Positions 47,995 to 57,618 of a stretch of 64,000 bases of DNA are shown in pieces. Position 1 is the first letter of the stretch; each line of letters opens with the position of its first letter. Source of the stretch: Candidatus Berkiella aquae (GTDB lineage Bacteria > Pseudomonadota > Gammaproteobacteria > Berkiellales > Berkiellaceae); NCBI RefSeq assembly GCF_001431295.2, contig NZ_LKAJ02000001.1, forward strand, positions 2,232,001 through 2,296,000, given 5' to 3'. Below the pieces are notes generated by a model, which made no database searches, was not told the DNA's origin, and saw nothing but the letters and a program-made list of their open reading frames with translations. The position numbers were made by a program, and so were the translations under genes.

Positions 47995-48942
47995 TTATCT
48001 TAATGAATAGCTTGAAATACCGAGTTCAGAACTCAGTTGTTTTGAAAAGCTGGAACCGATACGGGAAGCCAAGCGATCGAGTAAGCTATGTGAAGTGGTA
48101 TAATCAATGACTTCGTTCACCCCAATCACTTCTCGCGCAACAAAGCCTGAGCTACCGATACCATCGATTAATCCCATTTCTAGCGCTTTATCACCAGTCC
48201 AAAATAATCCGGTAAAGACTTCATTATTAGGCTTTAAGCGACTACCGCGACCTTCTTTGACGGCATTGATAAAATGTGAATGCACATCGTCTAGTAATGC
48301 TTGAGTAAACTCCACTTGTTCTGGTTTTACAGGTGAGAAGGGATCCATAAAAAGTTTATTTTTCCCAGCAGACATTGAGCGCTGCTCCACACCCACTTTT
48401 TTCATAATATCCACAAAGCCAAAACCAGGCATCAATACGCCAATGGAACCGATAATACTCGATTTGTTAGCGTAAATTTGATCGGCCCCCGCTGCAACGT
48501 AATAAGCACCTGATGCACAGATATCAACAGCAACAGCATAGACCTTTTTGTCGGGATGTAAGGCTCTTTGACGTTTTAATTCGTCATAGATGTAGGCACT
48601 TTGTACAGGCGTACCACCTGGCGAGTTAATTCTTAAAATGATCCCTTTTACTTTGGGCTCATTAAAAGCACGATGTAAGCTAGTCGCAACTTGATCAGCA
48701 TCAACTTCTTGGCCTTGGCCAATTGTGCCTATTACATCAATCAATGCGACATGATCCTTTAACACAGGTTTTGCTTTCCCTTGATACCAGGCCGTGGTTA
48801 AGAAGATAACATAAGCCAAAATAATCAGTTTAAAGAAAATGCTCCAGCGGCGTGAACGTCGATGCTCTGTTACGCTAGCGGTTAATGCCTTTTCTAATAC
48901 ATCTCGTTCCCACTGGGGAGACTTCTCAACCTGATCCTGCAT
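47995..48942 (-). CDS. sppA: Signal peptide peptidase SppA (short form)
   Basis: A 315-residue inner-membrane serine protease. One N-terminal span (about residues 37-56) is followed by the S49 peptidase domain, with INSPGGTPVQSA, the nucleophile in DICASGAYYVAAGAD and the lysine-containing region after GVLMPGFGF. SppA degrades remnant signal peptides. GAGG precedes the ATG. It lies nine bp downstream of rluC. Confidence 0.93.
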   Translation of the reverse strand: MQDQVEKSPQWERDVLEKALTASVTEHRRSRRWSIFFKLIILAYVIFLTTAWYQGKAKPVLKDHVALIDVIGTIGQGQEVDADQVATSLHRAFNEPKVKGIILRINSPGGTPVQSAYIYDELKRQRALHPDKKVYAVAVDICASGAYYVAAGADQIYANKSSIIGSIGVLMPGFGFVDIMKKVGVEQRSMSAGKNKLFMDPFSPVKPEQVEFTQALLDDVHSHFINAVKEGRGSRLKPNNEVFTGLFWTGDKALEMGLIDGIGSSGFVAREVIGVNEVIDYTTSHSLLDRLASRIGSSFSKQLSSELGISSYSLR

Positions 48943-48951
48943 AGGATTTCC

Positions 48952-49914
48952 TCATGTTTGTGATTTTAATTTCGCTAAAAATTGCTGACACTCTGAAGGC
49001 ATAGGACAAGTCACCGTTAAACGTTCCGACTTGTTGGGTAACTCGATTGTCAATTGATGCGCATGCAAAAACAGACGCGTAAATCCCATTGCCTTTGCTT
49101 GATGATTTTTTTCAGAATCTCCGTATTTCTGATCCCCTAAAATAGGGTGTCCCATAAAAGCGCAATGCACTCGGATCTGATGTGTACGTCCTGTCAAAGG
49201 CGATACTTGCAATAAAGTGGCCTGAGGATACGATTCTAAAATTTTCACAGCAGTTTGTGCAAATTTTCCATCATCGACCACTTTCACCATGCGTTCACCT
49301 GAAGGTAACACATATTTATGTAATGGCGCTTCCACCATTTTCCCGCCACGCCATGCGCCGGCAACCAAAGCAAAGTAATTTTTTTGAATATTGCCAGTTT
49401 TCAAACATTCGTGCAGGTGCAGCAGCATAGAACGTTTTTTTGCAATCATGACACAACCGGAGGTGTCTCGATCAAGTCGGTGTACTAATTCTAAAAACGG
49501 CGAATAAGGACGTAGTTGGCGAAGAGCCTCAATAAGTCCCCAAGAGATACCGCTGCCACCATGAACGGCTATGCCCGAAGGCTTGTTAATGATCAATAAG
49601 TGATCATCTTCGTAAACAATTGAATCTTCTATATTTTTTAATGTTCTGCTACCTGGAGAACTTTTAACAGGTACTTCTTTTTCCTCATAGCGAAGTGGAG
49701 GTATACGAACCGTATCCCCTTCTACGAGGCGATAACTGACGTCGACGCGTTTTTTATTCACGCGTAACTCACCCTTTCGAATAATTCGATAAAGTTTGCT
49801 CTTTGGAACACCACGCAACAAAGTAAAGAGAAAATTATCAACTCTTTGCCCGGCATGGTTTTCGGTGACAACAATTTGTTGTACCTGATTTAGTGGCTGC
49901 TGACTGGCTAACAT
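48952..49914 (-). CDS. rluC: 23S rRNA pseudouridine(955/2504/2580) synthase
   Basis: A 320-residue enzyme with an N-terminal S4 RNA-binding domain (RVDNFLFTLLRGVPKSKLYR) and the RluA-type catalytic motif HRLDRDTSGCVMIAKK. PLTGRTHQIRVH closes the active site. The position divergent from rne fixes RluC over RluA/RluD. Confidence 0.95.
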   Translation of the reverse strand: MLASQQPLNQVQQIVVTENHAGQRVDNFLFTLLRGVPKSKLYRIIRKGELRVNKKRVDVSYRLVEGDTVRIPPLRYEEKEVPVKSSPGSRTLKNIEDSIVYEDDHLLIINKPSGIAVHGGSGISWGLIEALRQLRPYSPFLELVHRLDRDTSGCVMIAKKRSMLLHLHECLKTGNIQKNYFALVAGAWRGGKMVEAPLHKYVLPSGERMVKVVDDGKFAQTAVKILESYPQATLLQVSPLTGRTHQIRVHCAFMGHPILGDQKYGDSEKNHQAKAMGFTRLFLHAHQLTIELPNKSERLTVTCPMPSECQQFLAKLKSQT

Positions 49915-50253
49915 AGAATGGATTATATACTGTGGATTACCGTTTGTCCGCTTATTTTAGCATTTTGCTTCAGCTAGTTCGACATCGGAAAAACTGATAA
50001 AATACAATAGTTGCAAGTGCTTGGTAAAAAATTTAACCAGCTTACTTTGTAACAAGGTTGCCAATAGGGGCAGTACAGGGTTTAGGCCAAGGCCAAAAAT
50101 AACCCCCCTTAGATAGTAGACGCTACACAATGGTATCCCAAGCGAAACGCGCTGGTTGATTTCAAGCTTAAGATACCCCTATTCGGCTCCACCCCCATGA
50201 AGCATCGGGGATGTAACAGCACTTAAACAAAATAACTGATACGTTGGAAAAAT
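49915..50253 (+). promoter_or_regulatory. rluC-rne intergenic region with probable long rne leader
   Basis: This 339-bp gap has no gene. Within it, GGGTT (50078-50082) pairs with AACCC (50101-50105) around two GGCC blocks, and GGTATC (50132-50137) with GATACC (50172-50177). In E. coli the long rne leader folds into hairpins through which RNase E controls its own mRNA; a similar role here is inference. A weak promoter-like TAAAAT lies near 49998. Confidence 0.5.
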
Positions 50254-52872
50254 ATGATAAAGAGAATGCTTATAAATGCCACGCAAAAAGAAGAATTGCG
50301 TGTCGCACTCGTCGATGGACAGACCCTCACTGATCTTGATATTGAAAGAATCGGTCGCACTCAGAAAAAAGCTAGCATTTACTTAGGGCGCGTTACACGC
50401 GTTGAGCCTAGCTTAGAAGCTGCATTTGTTGATTATGGTCCAGATAGACATGGATTTTTGCCGTTAAAAGAAGTTGCTAAAGAGTATTTCAGCCCAGGTT
50501 CTTTAAACGAAGGCGGACGCCCTAACATCCGCGATGCACTCAAACCTGGCCAAGAAATCATGGTTCAAGTTGACAAAGAAGAACGCGGCAATAAAGGGGC
50601 AGCACTGACAACCTTTATTGGTTTAGCGGGTTGCTACTTAGTCTTAATGCCCAATAACCCTCGTGCCGGTGGTATTTCAAGACGCATTGAAGGCGATGAA
50701 CGTAACGATCTCAAAGATGCCCTGAATCAATTACCGCTTCCTGATGGAATGGGTTTAATCGTGAGAACAGCTGGTGTTGGACGTAATATCGAAGAATTAC
50801 GTTGGGATTTAGATGTTCTTCTCAGTCAATGGCAAGCCATTTTGCAAGCCGCGAATGAACGCCCTGCTCCTTTTCTCATTCACCGTGAAAGTGATGTCAT
50901 TATTCGCGCTTTACGGGATTACTTAAGACCCGATATTTCAGAAATTTTGGTTGACTCTGAAGAAGCTTATCAACATGCGAAAAAGCATATTCAAGTTGTC
51001 AGACCCGATTTTGCAGAGCGAATAAAGCGTTACCAAGATCCTATCCCCTTGTTTAATCGCTTCCAAATCGAAAGCCAAATTGAGTCTGCTTTCAAACGTG
51101 AGGTATTACTTGAAAATGGGGCATCTATTGTCATTGACCCAACAGAAGCTTTAATTGCCATTGATATTAACTCGGCAAAAGCAACCGAAGGTAGTGATAT
51201 TGAAGAAACGGCTCTTCAAACCAATCTGGCTGCAGCGAAAGAAATTGCAAGACAATTACGCTTACGAGATATTGGTGGCTTGATTGTCATTGATTTCATT
51301 GACATGAATTCAACCCGAAATCAACGGATGGTCGAAAACCAATTAAGAGAAGAACTCAAAGCAGATCGTGCACGTATCCAATTAGGCAGAATCTCTCGAT
51401 TTGGTTTAATGGAAATGTCTAGACAACGTTTGCGCCCTTCATTAGGTGATTCAAGCCATGTCTCTTGTCCACGTTGTGATGGACAGGGGGTCATTCGTGG
51501 CATTCAATCTTTAGGATTAGCGCTGATACGCGTTATTGAAGATGAAGCAATGAAAGAGCATACACGCCAAGTCAATATTCAAGTGCCTGTTGAATTAGGG
51601 GCTTATTTGCTCAATGACAAACGAGATGCGATTACCCAGCTCGAACAACGATATGGTATACGTATCTTGGTTTTACCCAATCCACGTTTTGAAACACCGC
51701 ATTATGAGATCAATCGTCTTCGCGCTGATGAGGCCTCTGCTCAAGAAGATGTGCCCAGTTATAAATTTATCAGTCGTCAAGAAACCAAAGACCAAACGAT
51801 TTTACAAAGCAAACCTGCTGAAAAGATCGATGAGCCTGCAATTAAGCAGTTTACCCCCCCGATTGCTCCAACAACCGGTCCTATGAATCGTGAGGGTATT
51901 ATTAAACGCATTTGGTCTGCGATGTTTGGTGCAGGTGAAAAATCTGAGCAAACCACAACTTCTTCGCAATCCTCTTCATCGTCTCGCTCTGAAGGCACTA
52001 GAGAAGGACACCGTCACCACGGCCAAAGACAAAACAACCGCCGTGGCCGCCATCAACGTGGTAGTAATCGTGACAGGAATGAAAACCGCGACAGACATGA
52101 AAACCGCGACAGGCATGAAAACCGCGACAGACATGAAAACCGCGACAGACATGAAAACCGCGATAGACATGAAAACCGCGATAGACATGAAAACCGCGAT
52201 AGACATGAAAACCGCGATAGACATGAAAACCGCGATAATCGAGATAATAAAGAAGTCAGAGATAATCGCGAACGTGGTGGTAATCGTCGTAATCAAAATC
52301 AACGCAATCGTCGACACAACCAAGGTCGTCAGCGCGATGATCACCAACATAAATCAAACGCCACGGTTGAACATGAATCCGTCGCAATGTCATCTTATGA
52401 TTATCAAAGTGCAGCACCAGCTCCTGCAATGGCGGAAACACCTGCGATCTCTGTTGCGCAAACACCGGTGGCAACATCTGCTCCAGTGATTTCTGCACCA
52501 CCTGTTGCAGCTCCAGCACCCGTTGCTTTAGCACCCGCTGCTGCTGCTGCACCTATTGCGCCGGTTGTTGCTCCTGTCGCAACAGCACCAGTAGCACCGA
52601 TTGCTGCACCTGCGCCCAAAGCACCTGTACATACGGGGTTACATCGCAAAGCGCAAGACAACACCAGTTTCTTAAAACTCACACCACAGCAAGAAGCTGC
52701 TGCCAAAGTGACTTTAAGTAATGAACCGGTTATTGTCAGCGAAACTCAGCACATGACGCAAATTAGTACCAAACGCGAAGCGGTAATAACTAGCGCCAAG
52801 CCTGCAGAACCTGTGCGTATGCATATAGTAAAAGAAAAAGAAAAAACCTCTGAAGATAGCTCTACCGAGTAA
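50254..52872 (+). CDS. rne: Ribonuclease E
   Basis: An 872-residue endonuclease for mRNA decay and rRNA/tRNA processing. The S1 domain (about 37-119) follows [19 protein letters not shown]; catalytic aspartates are in [12 protein letters not shown] and VIDFIDM; the zinc link is C405-x-x-C408 in SCPRCDGQG. The C-terminal half is low complexity: a Ser-rich stretch, an Arg/Asn/Asp region with eight ENRDRH units, an Ala/Pro-rich region, then a short conserved end. It is the scaffold arm for a degradosome, but no E. coli-like partner sites are recognisable. Confidence 0.97.
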   Translation: MIKRMLINATQKEELRVALVDGQTLTDLDIERIGRTQKKASIYLGRVTRVEPSLEAAFVDYGPDRHGFLPLKEVAKEYFSPGSLNEGGRPNIRDALKPGQEIMVQVDKEERGNKGAALTTFIGLAGCYLVLMPNNPRAGGISRRIEGDERNDLKDALNQLPLPDGMGLIVRTAGVGRNIEELRWDLDVLLSQWQAILQAANERPAPFLIHRESDVIIRALRDYLRPDISEILVDSEEAYQHAKKHIQVVRPDFAERIKRYQDPIPLFNRFQIESQIESAFKREVLLENGASIVIDPTEALIAIDINSAKATEGSDIEETALQTNLAAAKEIARQLRLRDIGGLIVIDFIDMNSTRNQRMVENQLREELKADRARIQLGRISRFGLMEMSRQRLRPSLGDSSHVSCPRCDGQGVIRGIQSLGLALIRVIEDEAMKEHTRQVNIQVPVELGAYLLNDKRDAITQLEQRYGIRILVLPNPRFETPHYEINRLRADEASAQEDVPSYKFISRQETKDQTILQSKPAEKIDEPAIKQFTPPIAPTTGPMNREGIIKRIWSAMFGAGEKSEQTTTSSQSSSSSRSEGTREGHRHHGQRQNNRRGRHQRGSNRDRNENRDRHENRDRHENRDRHENRDRHENRDRHENRDRHENRDRHENRDRHENRDNRDNKEVRDNRERGGNRRNQNQRNRRHNQGRQRDDHQHKSNATVEHESVAMSSYDYQSAAPAPAMAETPAISVAQTPVATSAPVISAPPVAAPAPVALAPAAAAAPIAPVVAPVATAPVAPIAAPAPKAPVHTGLHRKAQDNTSFLKLTPQQEAAAKVTLSNEPVIVSETQHMTQISTKREAVITSAKPAEPVRMHIVKEKEKTSEDSSTE
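52081..52224 (+). repeat. Eight 18-bp tandem repeats in the RNase E arm
   Basis: Eight units encode Glu-Asn-Arg-Asp-Arg-His. Units 1-4 use GAC for Asp and units 5-8 use GAT, while unit 2 has AGG for Arg, so expansion seems to have occurred in two blocks. The unit is a multiple of three, keeping other frames on both strands open and producing false long frames. Confidence 0.95.
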
Positions 52873-52881
52873 TCTTTTTAA

Positions 52882-52913
52882 TCTGCCAAGATATTCTAAA
52901 GTATCTTGGCAGA
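52882..52913 (+). terminator. rne terminator hairpin
   Basis: A perfect 12-base stem TCTGCCAAGATA/TATCTTGGCAGA with an eight-base loop begins nine bases after the rne stop. The tract after it is only moderately T-rich. Confidence 0.75.
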
Positions 52914-52934
52914 CTCATTATTAAGTTCGCTTCT

Positions 52935-52963
52935 TTGCAAACAATATAACTTTGTGATATATC
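52935..52963 (+). promoter_or_regulatory. Candidate promoter of the 349-residue gene
   Basis: TTGCAA (52935-52940) and TATATC (52958-52963) are spaced by 17 bases, 61 bp upstream of the ATG. Each hexamer matches the consensus at four of six positions. Confidence 0.4.
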
Positions 52964-53023
52964 GTTACCCCAGTTTCTGTGAATTTTTCAGATAAATTCG
53001 TTGTATCATAGCGGGATGGTTTT

Positions 53024-54073
53024 ATGTCACTTCATCAAGGCCCAACTCATTTCGAAAAACTCACTGTAGAATCCTGTCTAGAAACACTTTCTAAGCTCCT
53101 GCTACAGTGCGAAGAAGAAAGTGTTTACCACCAGGAAAAAATTAATCAATTTTTCAAGCAACAAACTTTCTTTGAACCAGGATCGGGCAATAAAATTAAG
53201 TTACTCGATATTAGGCATTTAACCGATAGATATCCTGAAAACGAAGTCGTAACGACTTTGGCACAAAAAGCACATCTTTATATGCTGACTGTCCAAGGCA
53301 ATTTAACCATCCTCAAAGAGGGCTGTAGGCTTCTATCAGCAGCACTAATCAAGAATTCAGAAAAACTTCACAATCAAAGTTTCATAACATTAGATTTAAC
53401 TGCATTAAAAGCGCTAGCAGAAATTAAGTTAAACTTAGAGCATTCACTTGAGGACTATTTAAGAAAACATCCTCAAATTATAAAAGGATCTACTGAAGAT
53501 TTATTGAAAAATACCTTCAATGACCCCCTGGCGAAATTAACAGCGAATATTGCAATGCTTACCCCCTGCGAACGTTTTGCCATTGAATATTTTGGAACAA
53601 TATTCGATAGTCAGACTACTTTTAAATTATTAACAGAATACCAGTCTTCACTTGTTGTATTAACCGATATACTCGCTACCTTAACTCCTATTGCGATCAA
53701 ACCTGTTGCCAATGAGGACTGGGATAGCGTTTTCCCTACAGAGGGATTCCCAGTCGATCTCGATCTCTCTGCGAGATTAGAAAAACTGCGAGTCTCCGGG
53801 GGTACACCCAACAGCAGCGATGATGATGATGAGAAGCGATGGGCTGAAGTTGATGCATTTAAACTGTCTAGCTTAACCTCTAGCTCCTCTTCAGAGGCAT
53901 CGCCCTCATCAGCCAGACCGGTTGTAAGTGAGCCCATTTTAACGCAGTATCTTCAAACTTCGGCTCCTCAACCAACACCGACTGTTGTTATCGAAGCACC
54001 GGCTCAACCAACACCCACCAGCGTGATTGAGGAAGAGAAAAAGACATCCACTTTGGAATTAGCTGGGTTATAA
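53024..54073 (+). CDS. Unrecognised 349-residue protein
   Basis: A soluble protein of unknown family. Residues 1-235 are helical with regular Leu spacing; residues 255-349 are disordered, with Ser-rich (SSLTSSSSSEASPSSA) and Pro/Thr-rich stretches, two QPTPTxVIE repeats, and the end EEEKKTSTLELAGL. A GGGA site precedes the ATG. It converges on the phosphatase gene with a six-base overlap and replaces murB in the usual order. The Glu-rich end would suit a Dot/Icm-type secretion signal if this genome has that system; this is inference. Confidence 0.8.
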   Translation: MSLHQGPTHFEKLTVESCLETLSKLLLQCEEESVYHQEKINQFFKQQTFFEPGSGNKIKLLDIRHLTDRYPENEVVTTLAQKAHLYMLTVQGNLTILKEGCRLLSAALIKNSEKLHNQSFITLDLTALKALAEIKLNLEHSLEDYLRKHPQIIKGSTEDLLKNTFNDPLAKLTANIAMLTPCERFAIEYFGTIFDSQTTFKLLTEYQSSLVVLTDILATLTPIAIKPVANEDWDSVFPTEGFPVDLDLSARLEKLRVSGGTPNSSDDDDEKRWAEVDAFKLSSLTSSSSSEASPSSARPVVSEPILTQYLQTSAPQPTPTVVIEAPAQPTPTSVIEEEKKTSTLELAGL

Positions 54074-54550
54074 GTTATGTTTTTGTTTAATGGTTGCAAG
54101 TAGCCCTTGCGCACCTTTAACAATCAGATCAAATACCTGCTCAAACCCTTGTTCACCACCAGAATAAGGGTCAAAAACATCGCTGCTTAATTCAGCATCA
54201 TGAGATAATAACAACGATATTTTGCTTTGAAATGCGCTAGGACACAGCGCCATCAAATGTTCTACATTGGAATGATCCATCGCGACGATATAATCAAAGT
54301 AATGGAAATCATGTAAAGTGATTTGGCGAGATACAATATGCTGCATCTTAAGACCATGCTTTTGCGCGATGGCTTGAGATCGCGGATCAGGCGATGCACC
54401 TGCAAATACCCCATGCGTACCAGCCGAATCAATAAAAAAATATTCCGCTAAATGTGCTTTCTCCAGCAGCTCACTAAAAATCACTTCAGCCAAGGGTGAG
54501 CGACAATAATTTGCGGTGCAGACAAAAAGCACTTTAATAGGTTCGATCAC
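54068..54550 (-). CDS. Low-molecular-weight protein-tyrosine phosphatase
   Basis: A 160-residue phosphatase. The P-loop is C11-T-A-N-Y-C-R17-S, and the general acid aspartate is in DVFDPYSGG. In other gammaproteobacteria a homologue lies beside kdsB and murB near rne. The start is a GTG at 54550, directly after a hairpin whose 3' arm contains the AGGGG ribosome site. Confidence 0.93.
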   Translation of the reverse strand: MIEPIKVLFVCTANYCRSPLAEVIFSELLEKAHLAEYFFIDSAGTHGVFAGASPDPRSQAIAQKHGLKMQHIVSRQITLHDFHYFDYIVAMDHSNVEHLMALCPSAFQSKISLLLSHDAELSSDVFDPYSGGEQGFEQVFDLIVKGAQGLLATIKQKHNL

Positions 54551-54552
54551 CC

Positions 54553-54573
54553 CCTATTTCTCCATGAAATAGG
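54553..54573 (-). promoter_or_regulatory. Hairpin overlapping the phosphatase ribosome site
   Basis: CCTATTTC and GAAATAGG form a perfect eight-base stem with a five-base loop. On the minus strand its 3' arm ends in AGG, two bases before the GTG start of the phosphatase gene. It may limit ribosome access or end the ycaR transcript. Confidence 0.45.
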
Positions 54574-54601
54574 AACGTTCAAATGAGCCAAAAAGGGACG
54601 C

Positions 54602-54778
54602 TCATACTTCATCGGATTCGATGCGTCGCGCTTGTTCTTCTAACATAACGGGAATTTCATCACGAATAGGATAAGCAAGTTTATCGAACTTACAAATTAA
54701 TTCTTTTTTGTCTTTTTTATAAATCAGTGGCTGTTTACAAAGCGGGCAGGCTAATATGTCGAGCAATTTTTTGTCCAC
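54602..54778 (-). CDS. ycaR: Trm112-family zinc-ribbon protein (YcaR)
   Basis: A 58-residue protein beginning [20 protein letters not shown]. It carries the CxxC pair and the later single cysteine ([21 protein letters not shown]) typical of YcaR. The start is a GTG at 54778 with AAGGA eight bases upstream; an in-frame stop lies just before. It overlaps the lpxK end by 44 bp. Trm112-like proteins often serve as methyltransferase partners; the bacterial role is unclear. kdsB, which usually follows, is absent. Confidence 0.9.
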   Translation of the reverse strand: MDKKLLDILACPLCKQPLIYKKDKKELICKFDKLAYPIRDEIPVMLEEQARRIESDEV

Positions 54779-55799
54779 TGTAGATTTTCCTTAGTAACTG
54801 TTCTCGAAACTCTTCTTGTAATTTAACTTCTAATGGAATGCACCATATACCCTTCACAAAGGAATCCTCGGTGTTGTTGGCTTCGTGATTCATCTGTTGT
54901 GGGTATAAAAAAGCACGGCATTTCACTGCATCTTTTTCTGTCATCACGACCGGGATATCATCATTAAAACAAATATCTTCGGGCTTAAAATCATAATGAT
55001 CGGGAAAAGGATGCGCAATCACTTCTAGACCTTTGGCTTTTAATGCAGCAAAAAAACGATCGGGATTGCCAATGCCTGCAACCGCGTGTACTTTTTTGCC
55101 TTGCCAATCCTCGAGTGATTGTTTTAATTCTGGGTTATGAATCGCATAACAGGTATTCCCTAATTGCGTTCCCATCACCCATTCACCTGGTAATGCTGTG
55201 CCATTCGCAACCACAAAGTCTACGGATTTCAAGCGCCGCTTATTTTCACGCAGTGGCCCAACGGGTAAGCAATGGCCATTGCCTAAACGGCGTTGCCCAT
55301 CTAATACCGCAATCTCGATGTCTCGCGCCAAAGCATAATGCTGTAACCCGTCATCACTGATAATAATATTAATCTGTGGAAAAGATTTTAATAAATGCGA
55401 AACCGCAAGAGGACGATTTTTGCCAATGACCAAAGGACAATCGGTTTTTTGTTTTAAGAGTAAAGGCTCATCACCTACGTTTTTCGCCAAGCATTCATCA
55501 GTCACAATGCGGGTTTCACCCCCAAGGTCGACGCCGTAACCACGCATCACAATACCTGGCATTAACCCTTGTTGTTTCAGTTCATTGGCAAGCCATGAAA
55601 CTAATGGGGTTTTCCCTGTACCACCTAAGGTAATATTGCCAACGACAATAACGGGTACCGTAAATTCTTGTTGGCCAACACCATAACGATAAAAAAAATA
55701 GCGACACTTTGCGACTACTTGGAACAACCAAGAAAACGGTGCTAATAAATTGGCGATGCTACTTTTTCGATACCAAAAGTTGAGTAATGCTTGCCTCAA
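54735..55799 (-). CDS. lpxK: Tetraacyldisaccharide 4'-kinase with an inserted repeat segment
   Basis: A 354-residue inner-membrane kinase that phosphorylates the lipid A disaccharide. An N-terminal span, the P-loop [14 protein letters not shown] and [10 protein letters not shown] are all present. After [11 protein letters not shown], where E. coli LpxK has about four residues before the WWYLPV strand, this protein has about 21 extra residues (about 298-318). The bases for these match the ends of the palindromic element at 695-824. The enzyme otherwise looks intact. The ATG overlaps the msbA end by four bases. Confidence 0.95.
   Translation of the reverse strand: MRQALLNFWYRKSSIANLLAPFSWLFQVVAKCRYFFYRYGVGQQEFTVPVIVVGNITLGGTGKTPLVSWLANELKQQGLMPGIVMRGYGVDLGGETRIVTDECLAKNVGDEPLLLKQKTDCPLVIGKNRPLAVSHLLKSFPQINIIISDDGLQHYALARDIEIAVLDGQRRLGNGHCLPVGPLRENKRRLKSVDFVVANGTALPGEWVMGTQLGNTCYAIHNPELKQSLEDWQGKKVHAVAGIGNPDRFFAALKAKGLEVIAHPFPDHYDFKPEDICFNDDIPVVMTEKDAVKCRAFLYPQQMNHEANNTEDSFVKGIWCIPLEVKLQEEFREQLLRKIYSGQKIARHISLPAL
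54845..54907. repeat. Shortened palindromic element inside lpxK (copy D)
   Basis: A 63-bp segment, exactly 21 codons, with inverted ends ATATACCC and GGGTATA. Its first 47 bases match the reverse complement of 778-824 with three differences by eye; the last 16 match the other end of that element (695-711 region). The central hairpin is deleted. It adds 21 codons in frame to lpxK. Confidence 0.88.
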
Positions 55800-57595
55800 T
55801 TTGTCTCTAACTCCAACTCAGGAATTGTTGCAGTCACTTGGTTATATTGCATTAATCTCAAATTAGCATAGAGCCCTTTTTTCGCCATTAATGCTTCGTG
55901 GGTGCCCATTTCAGCAATACGACCTTGATCAATCACCATGATCCGATTAGCATTTTCTATCGTTGATAATCGATGGGCAATCACTAAGGTTGTACACGAA
56001 GCCATGAGTTTATCCAAAGCGGCTTGAATGTGTCTTTCTGATTCCGTATCTAAAGCGCTGGTGGCTTCATCTAATACCAAGATAGGCGCCTTTTTCAGAA
56101 TCGCTCTCGCAATTGCAATCCGTTGCCGTTGTCCACCGGATAAACGCACGCCGTTATCACCAATTAATGTATCCAATCCTTCTGGCAAACCTTCAATAAA
56201 ATCCATGGCATATGCCGATTCGGCCGCTGCTATAATTTGTTCTCTGGTTGCATCATCTTGCCCATAAGCAATATTGCGAGCCACGGTATCGTTAAATAAC
56301 GTCACTTGTTGAGAAACAACCGCAATTTGTTTGCGCAAATGAGATAGCGGCATCGTTTTGACATTGACGCCATCAATTAAGATTTCACCTTGCGCTTCAT
56401 AAAAACGAGGCAATAAACTAGCGATGGTTGATTTACCTGCACCAGAGCGCCCAACAATAGCAATGGTCTCACCGGCTTTCACTTCAAAGGAGATATTGCT
56501 CAGTGTCTTTTGCCCTTCGCTTGCGGCATAGCTAAAAGAAACCTGGCGAAACGCCATATTGCCTTGTACGGATGGAATGATTTGAGTTCCGGTATCGACT
56601 TCAGGCTTCTCATCTAAAAAGGCAAAAATGCTCGCAGCCCCTGCAATCCCCTTTTGAATATTGCTATTCACTTTAGTCAACTGTTTAATGGGTTTTAACA
56701 GCATGATCATCGCAGCCATCATCGCTGCAAATGCGCCTGGTGTAATCGCTGTTCTAAGCACATGTTCAGGATTTAAGGTTGCTAAATAAACAGTAATCGC
56801 TAAAGCAACCGAACCAATAACCTGAATCATGGGGATACTGGTAGCTGAAGTGGCAATTAATTTCATTTCTTGGCGACGATTATTCTGTGTCGCTTGTTTA
56901 AATTGTTCGGTTTCATAAGCCTGGCCTCCAAACGCTTTAATCACTTTTTGACCTTCAATCGCTTCTTCGGCGACATGCGTGACATTACCCATGGAAGCTT
57001 GAATACGAGCACTCACTGCCCTCATTCTTTTACTGACACCACTCATTATAATTGCCATCAGTGGTACGGTGATAATGAAAAGTAATGTTAAGCGCCAGCT
57101 AATTGACAGCATAACGACAATTAAACCAATGGCAGTACAAGATTCTCGCACCAATACCGTTAACGCATCGCTACTCGCATCTGCGACTTGTTCTACGTTA
57201 TAGATAATTTTCGATAAAATTTCGCCAGAGCTTGTATGATCATAATAGCTTGTTGGCAAGCGCATCATGTGTGCAAACATTTCTTGCCGAAAGTTCATCA
57301 CCACATTACGACCAACCCATCCCATGAAGAATGTCGAAAGAAACGTGGCTACCCCTCTTAAAATAAAAATGCCAATCACCACAAAAGGGATCCAATGAAT
57401 AAAGGTTACATCATGATCAACAAAGCCTTGATTTAACAAAGGCTGAAGTAATTTGGTGATTCCTGCATCAATGACGCCATAAAGAATGTTACCAAGGATG
57501 GCTAACATAAATGCATAGCGATAAGGCCATACATAAGATAACAAACGACGATAAACCACTTTGCCGGATATAGGGGAAGTGTGAGGAGATGTCAT
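55796..57595 (-). CDS. msbA: Lipid A export ABC transporter MsbA
   Basis: A 599-residue half-transporter that flips lipid A-core across the inner membrane. Six spans (about 20-310) precede the ATPase with Walker A GRSGAGKST, signature LSGGQRQR and Walker B ILVLDEATSALD. I start at the ATG at 57595 (MTSPHTSPISGKV); the longer frame to 57691 reads into the repeat element and is probably not translated. It lies between exbD and lpxK. Confidence 0.96.
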   Translation of the reverse strand: MTSPHTSPISGKVVYRRLLSYVWPYRYAFMLAILGNILYGVIDAGITKLLQPLLNQGFVDHDVTFIHWIPFVVIGIFILRGVATFLSTFFMGWVGRNVVMNFRQEMFAHMMRLPTSYYDHTSSGEILSKIIYNVEQVADASSDALTVLVRESCTAIGLIVVMLSISWRLTLLFIITVPLMAIIMSGVSKRMRAVSARIQASMGNVTHVAEEAIEGQKVIKAFGGQAYETEQFKQATQNNRRQEMKLIATSATSIPMIQVIGSVALAITVYLATLNPEHVLRTAITPGAFAAMMAAMIMLLKPIKQLTKVNSNIQKGIAGAASIFAFLDEKPEVDTGTQIIPSVQGNMAFRQVSFSYAASEGQKTLSNISFEVKAGETIAIVGRSGAGKSTIASLLPRFYEAQGEILIDGVNVKTMPLSHLRKQIAVVSQQVTLFNDTVARNIAYGQDDATREQIIAAAESAYAMDFIEGLPEGLDTLIGDNGVRLSGGQRQRIAIARAILKKAPILVLDEATSALDTESERHIQAALDKLMASCTTLVIAHRLSTIENANRIMVIDQGRIAEMGTHEALMAKKGLYANLRLMQYNQVTATIPELELETN

Positions 57596-57618
57596 ACGTA
57601 TACTTAAACCTATATTAC

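Noticed and set aside
52081-52224. CRISPR-like array
   Set aside because: The units are contiguous with no spacers and encode a protein repeat in rne.
51976-52350. Minus-strand frame with repeated MSIAVF units resembling a membrane protein
   Set aside because: It is the antisense reading of the 18-bp RNase E repeats, which stay open because the unit is a multiple of three.
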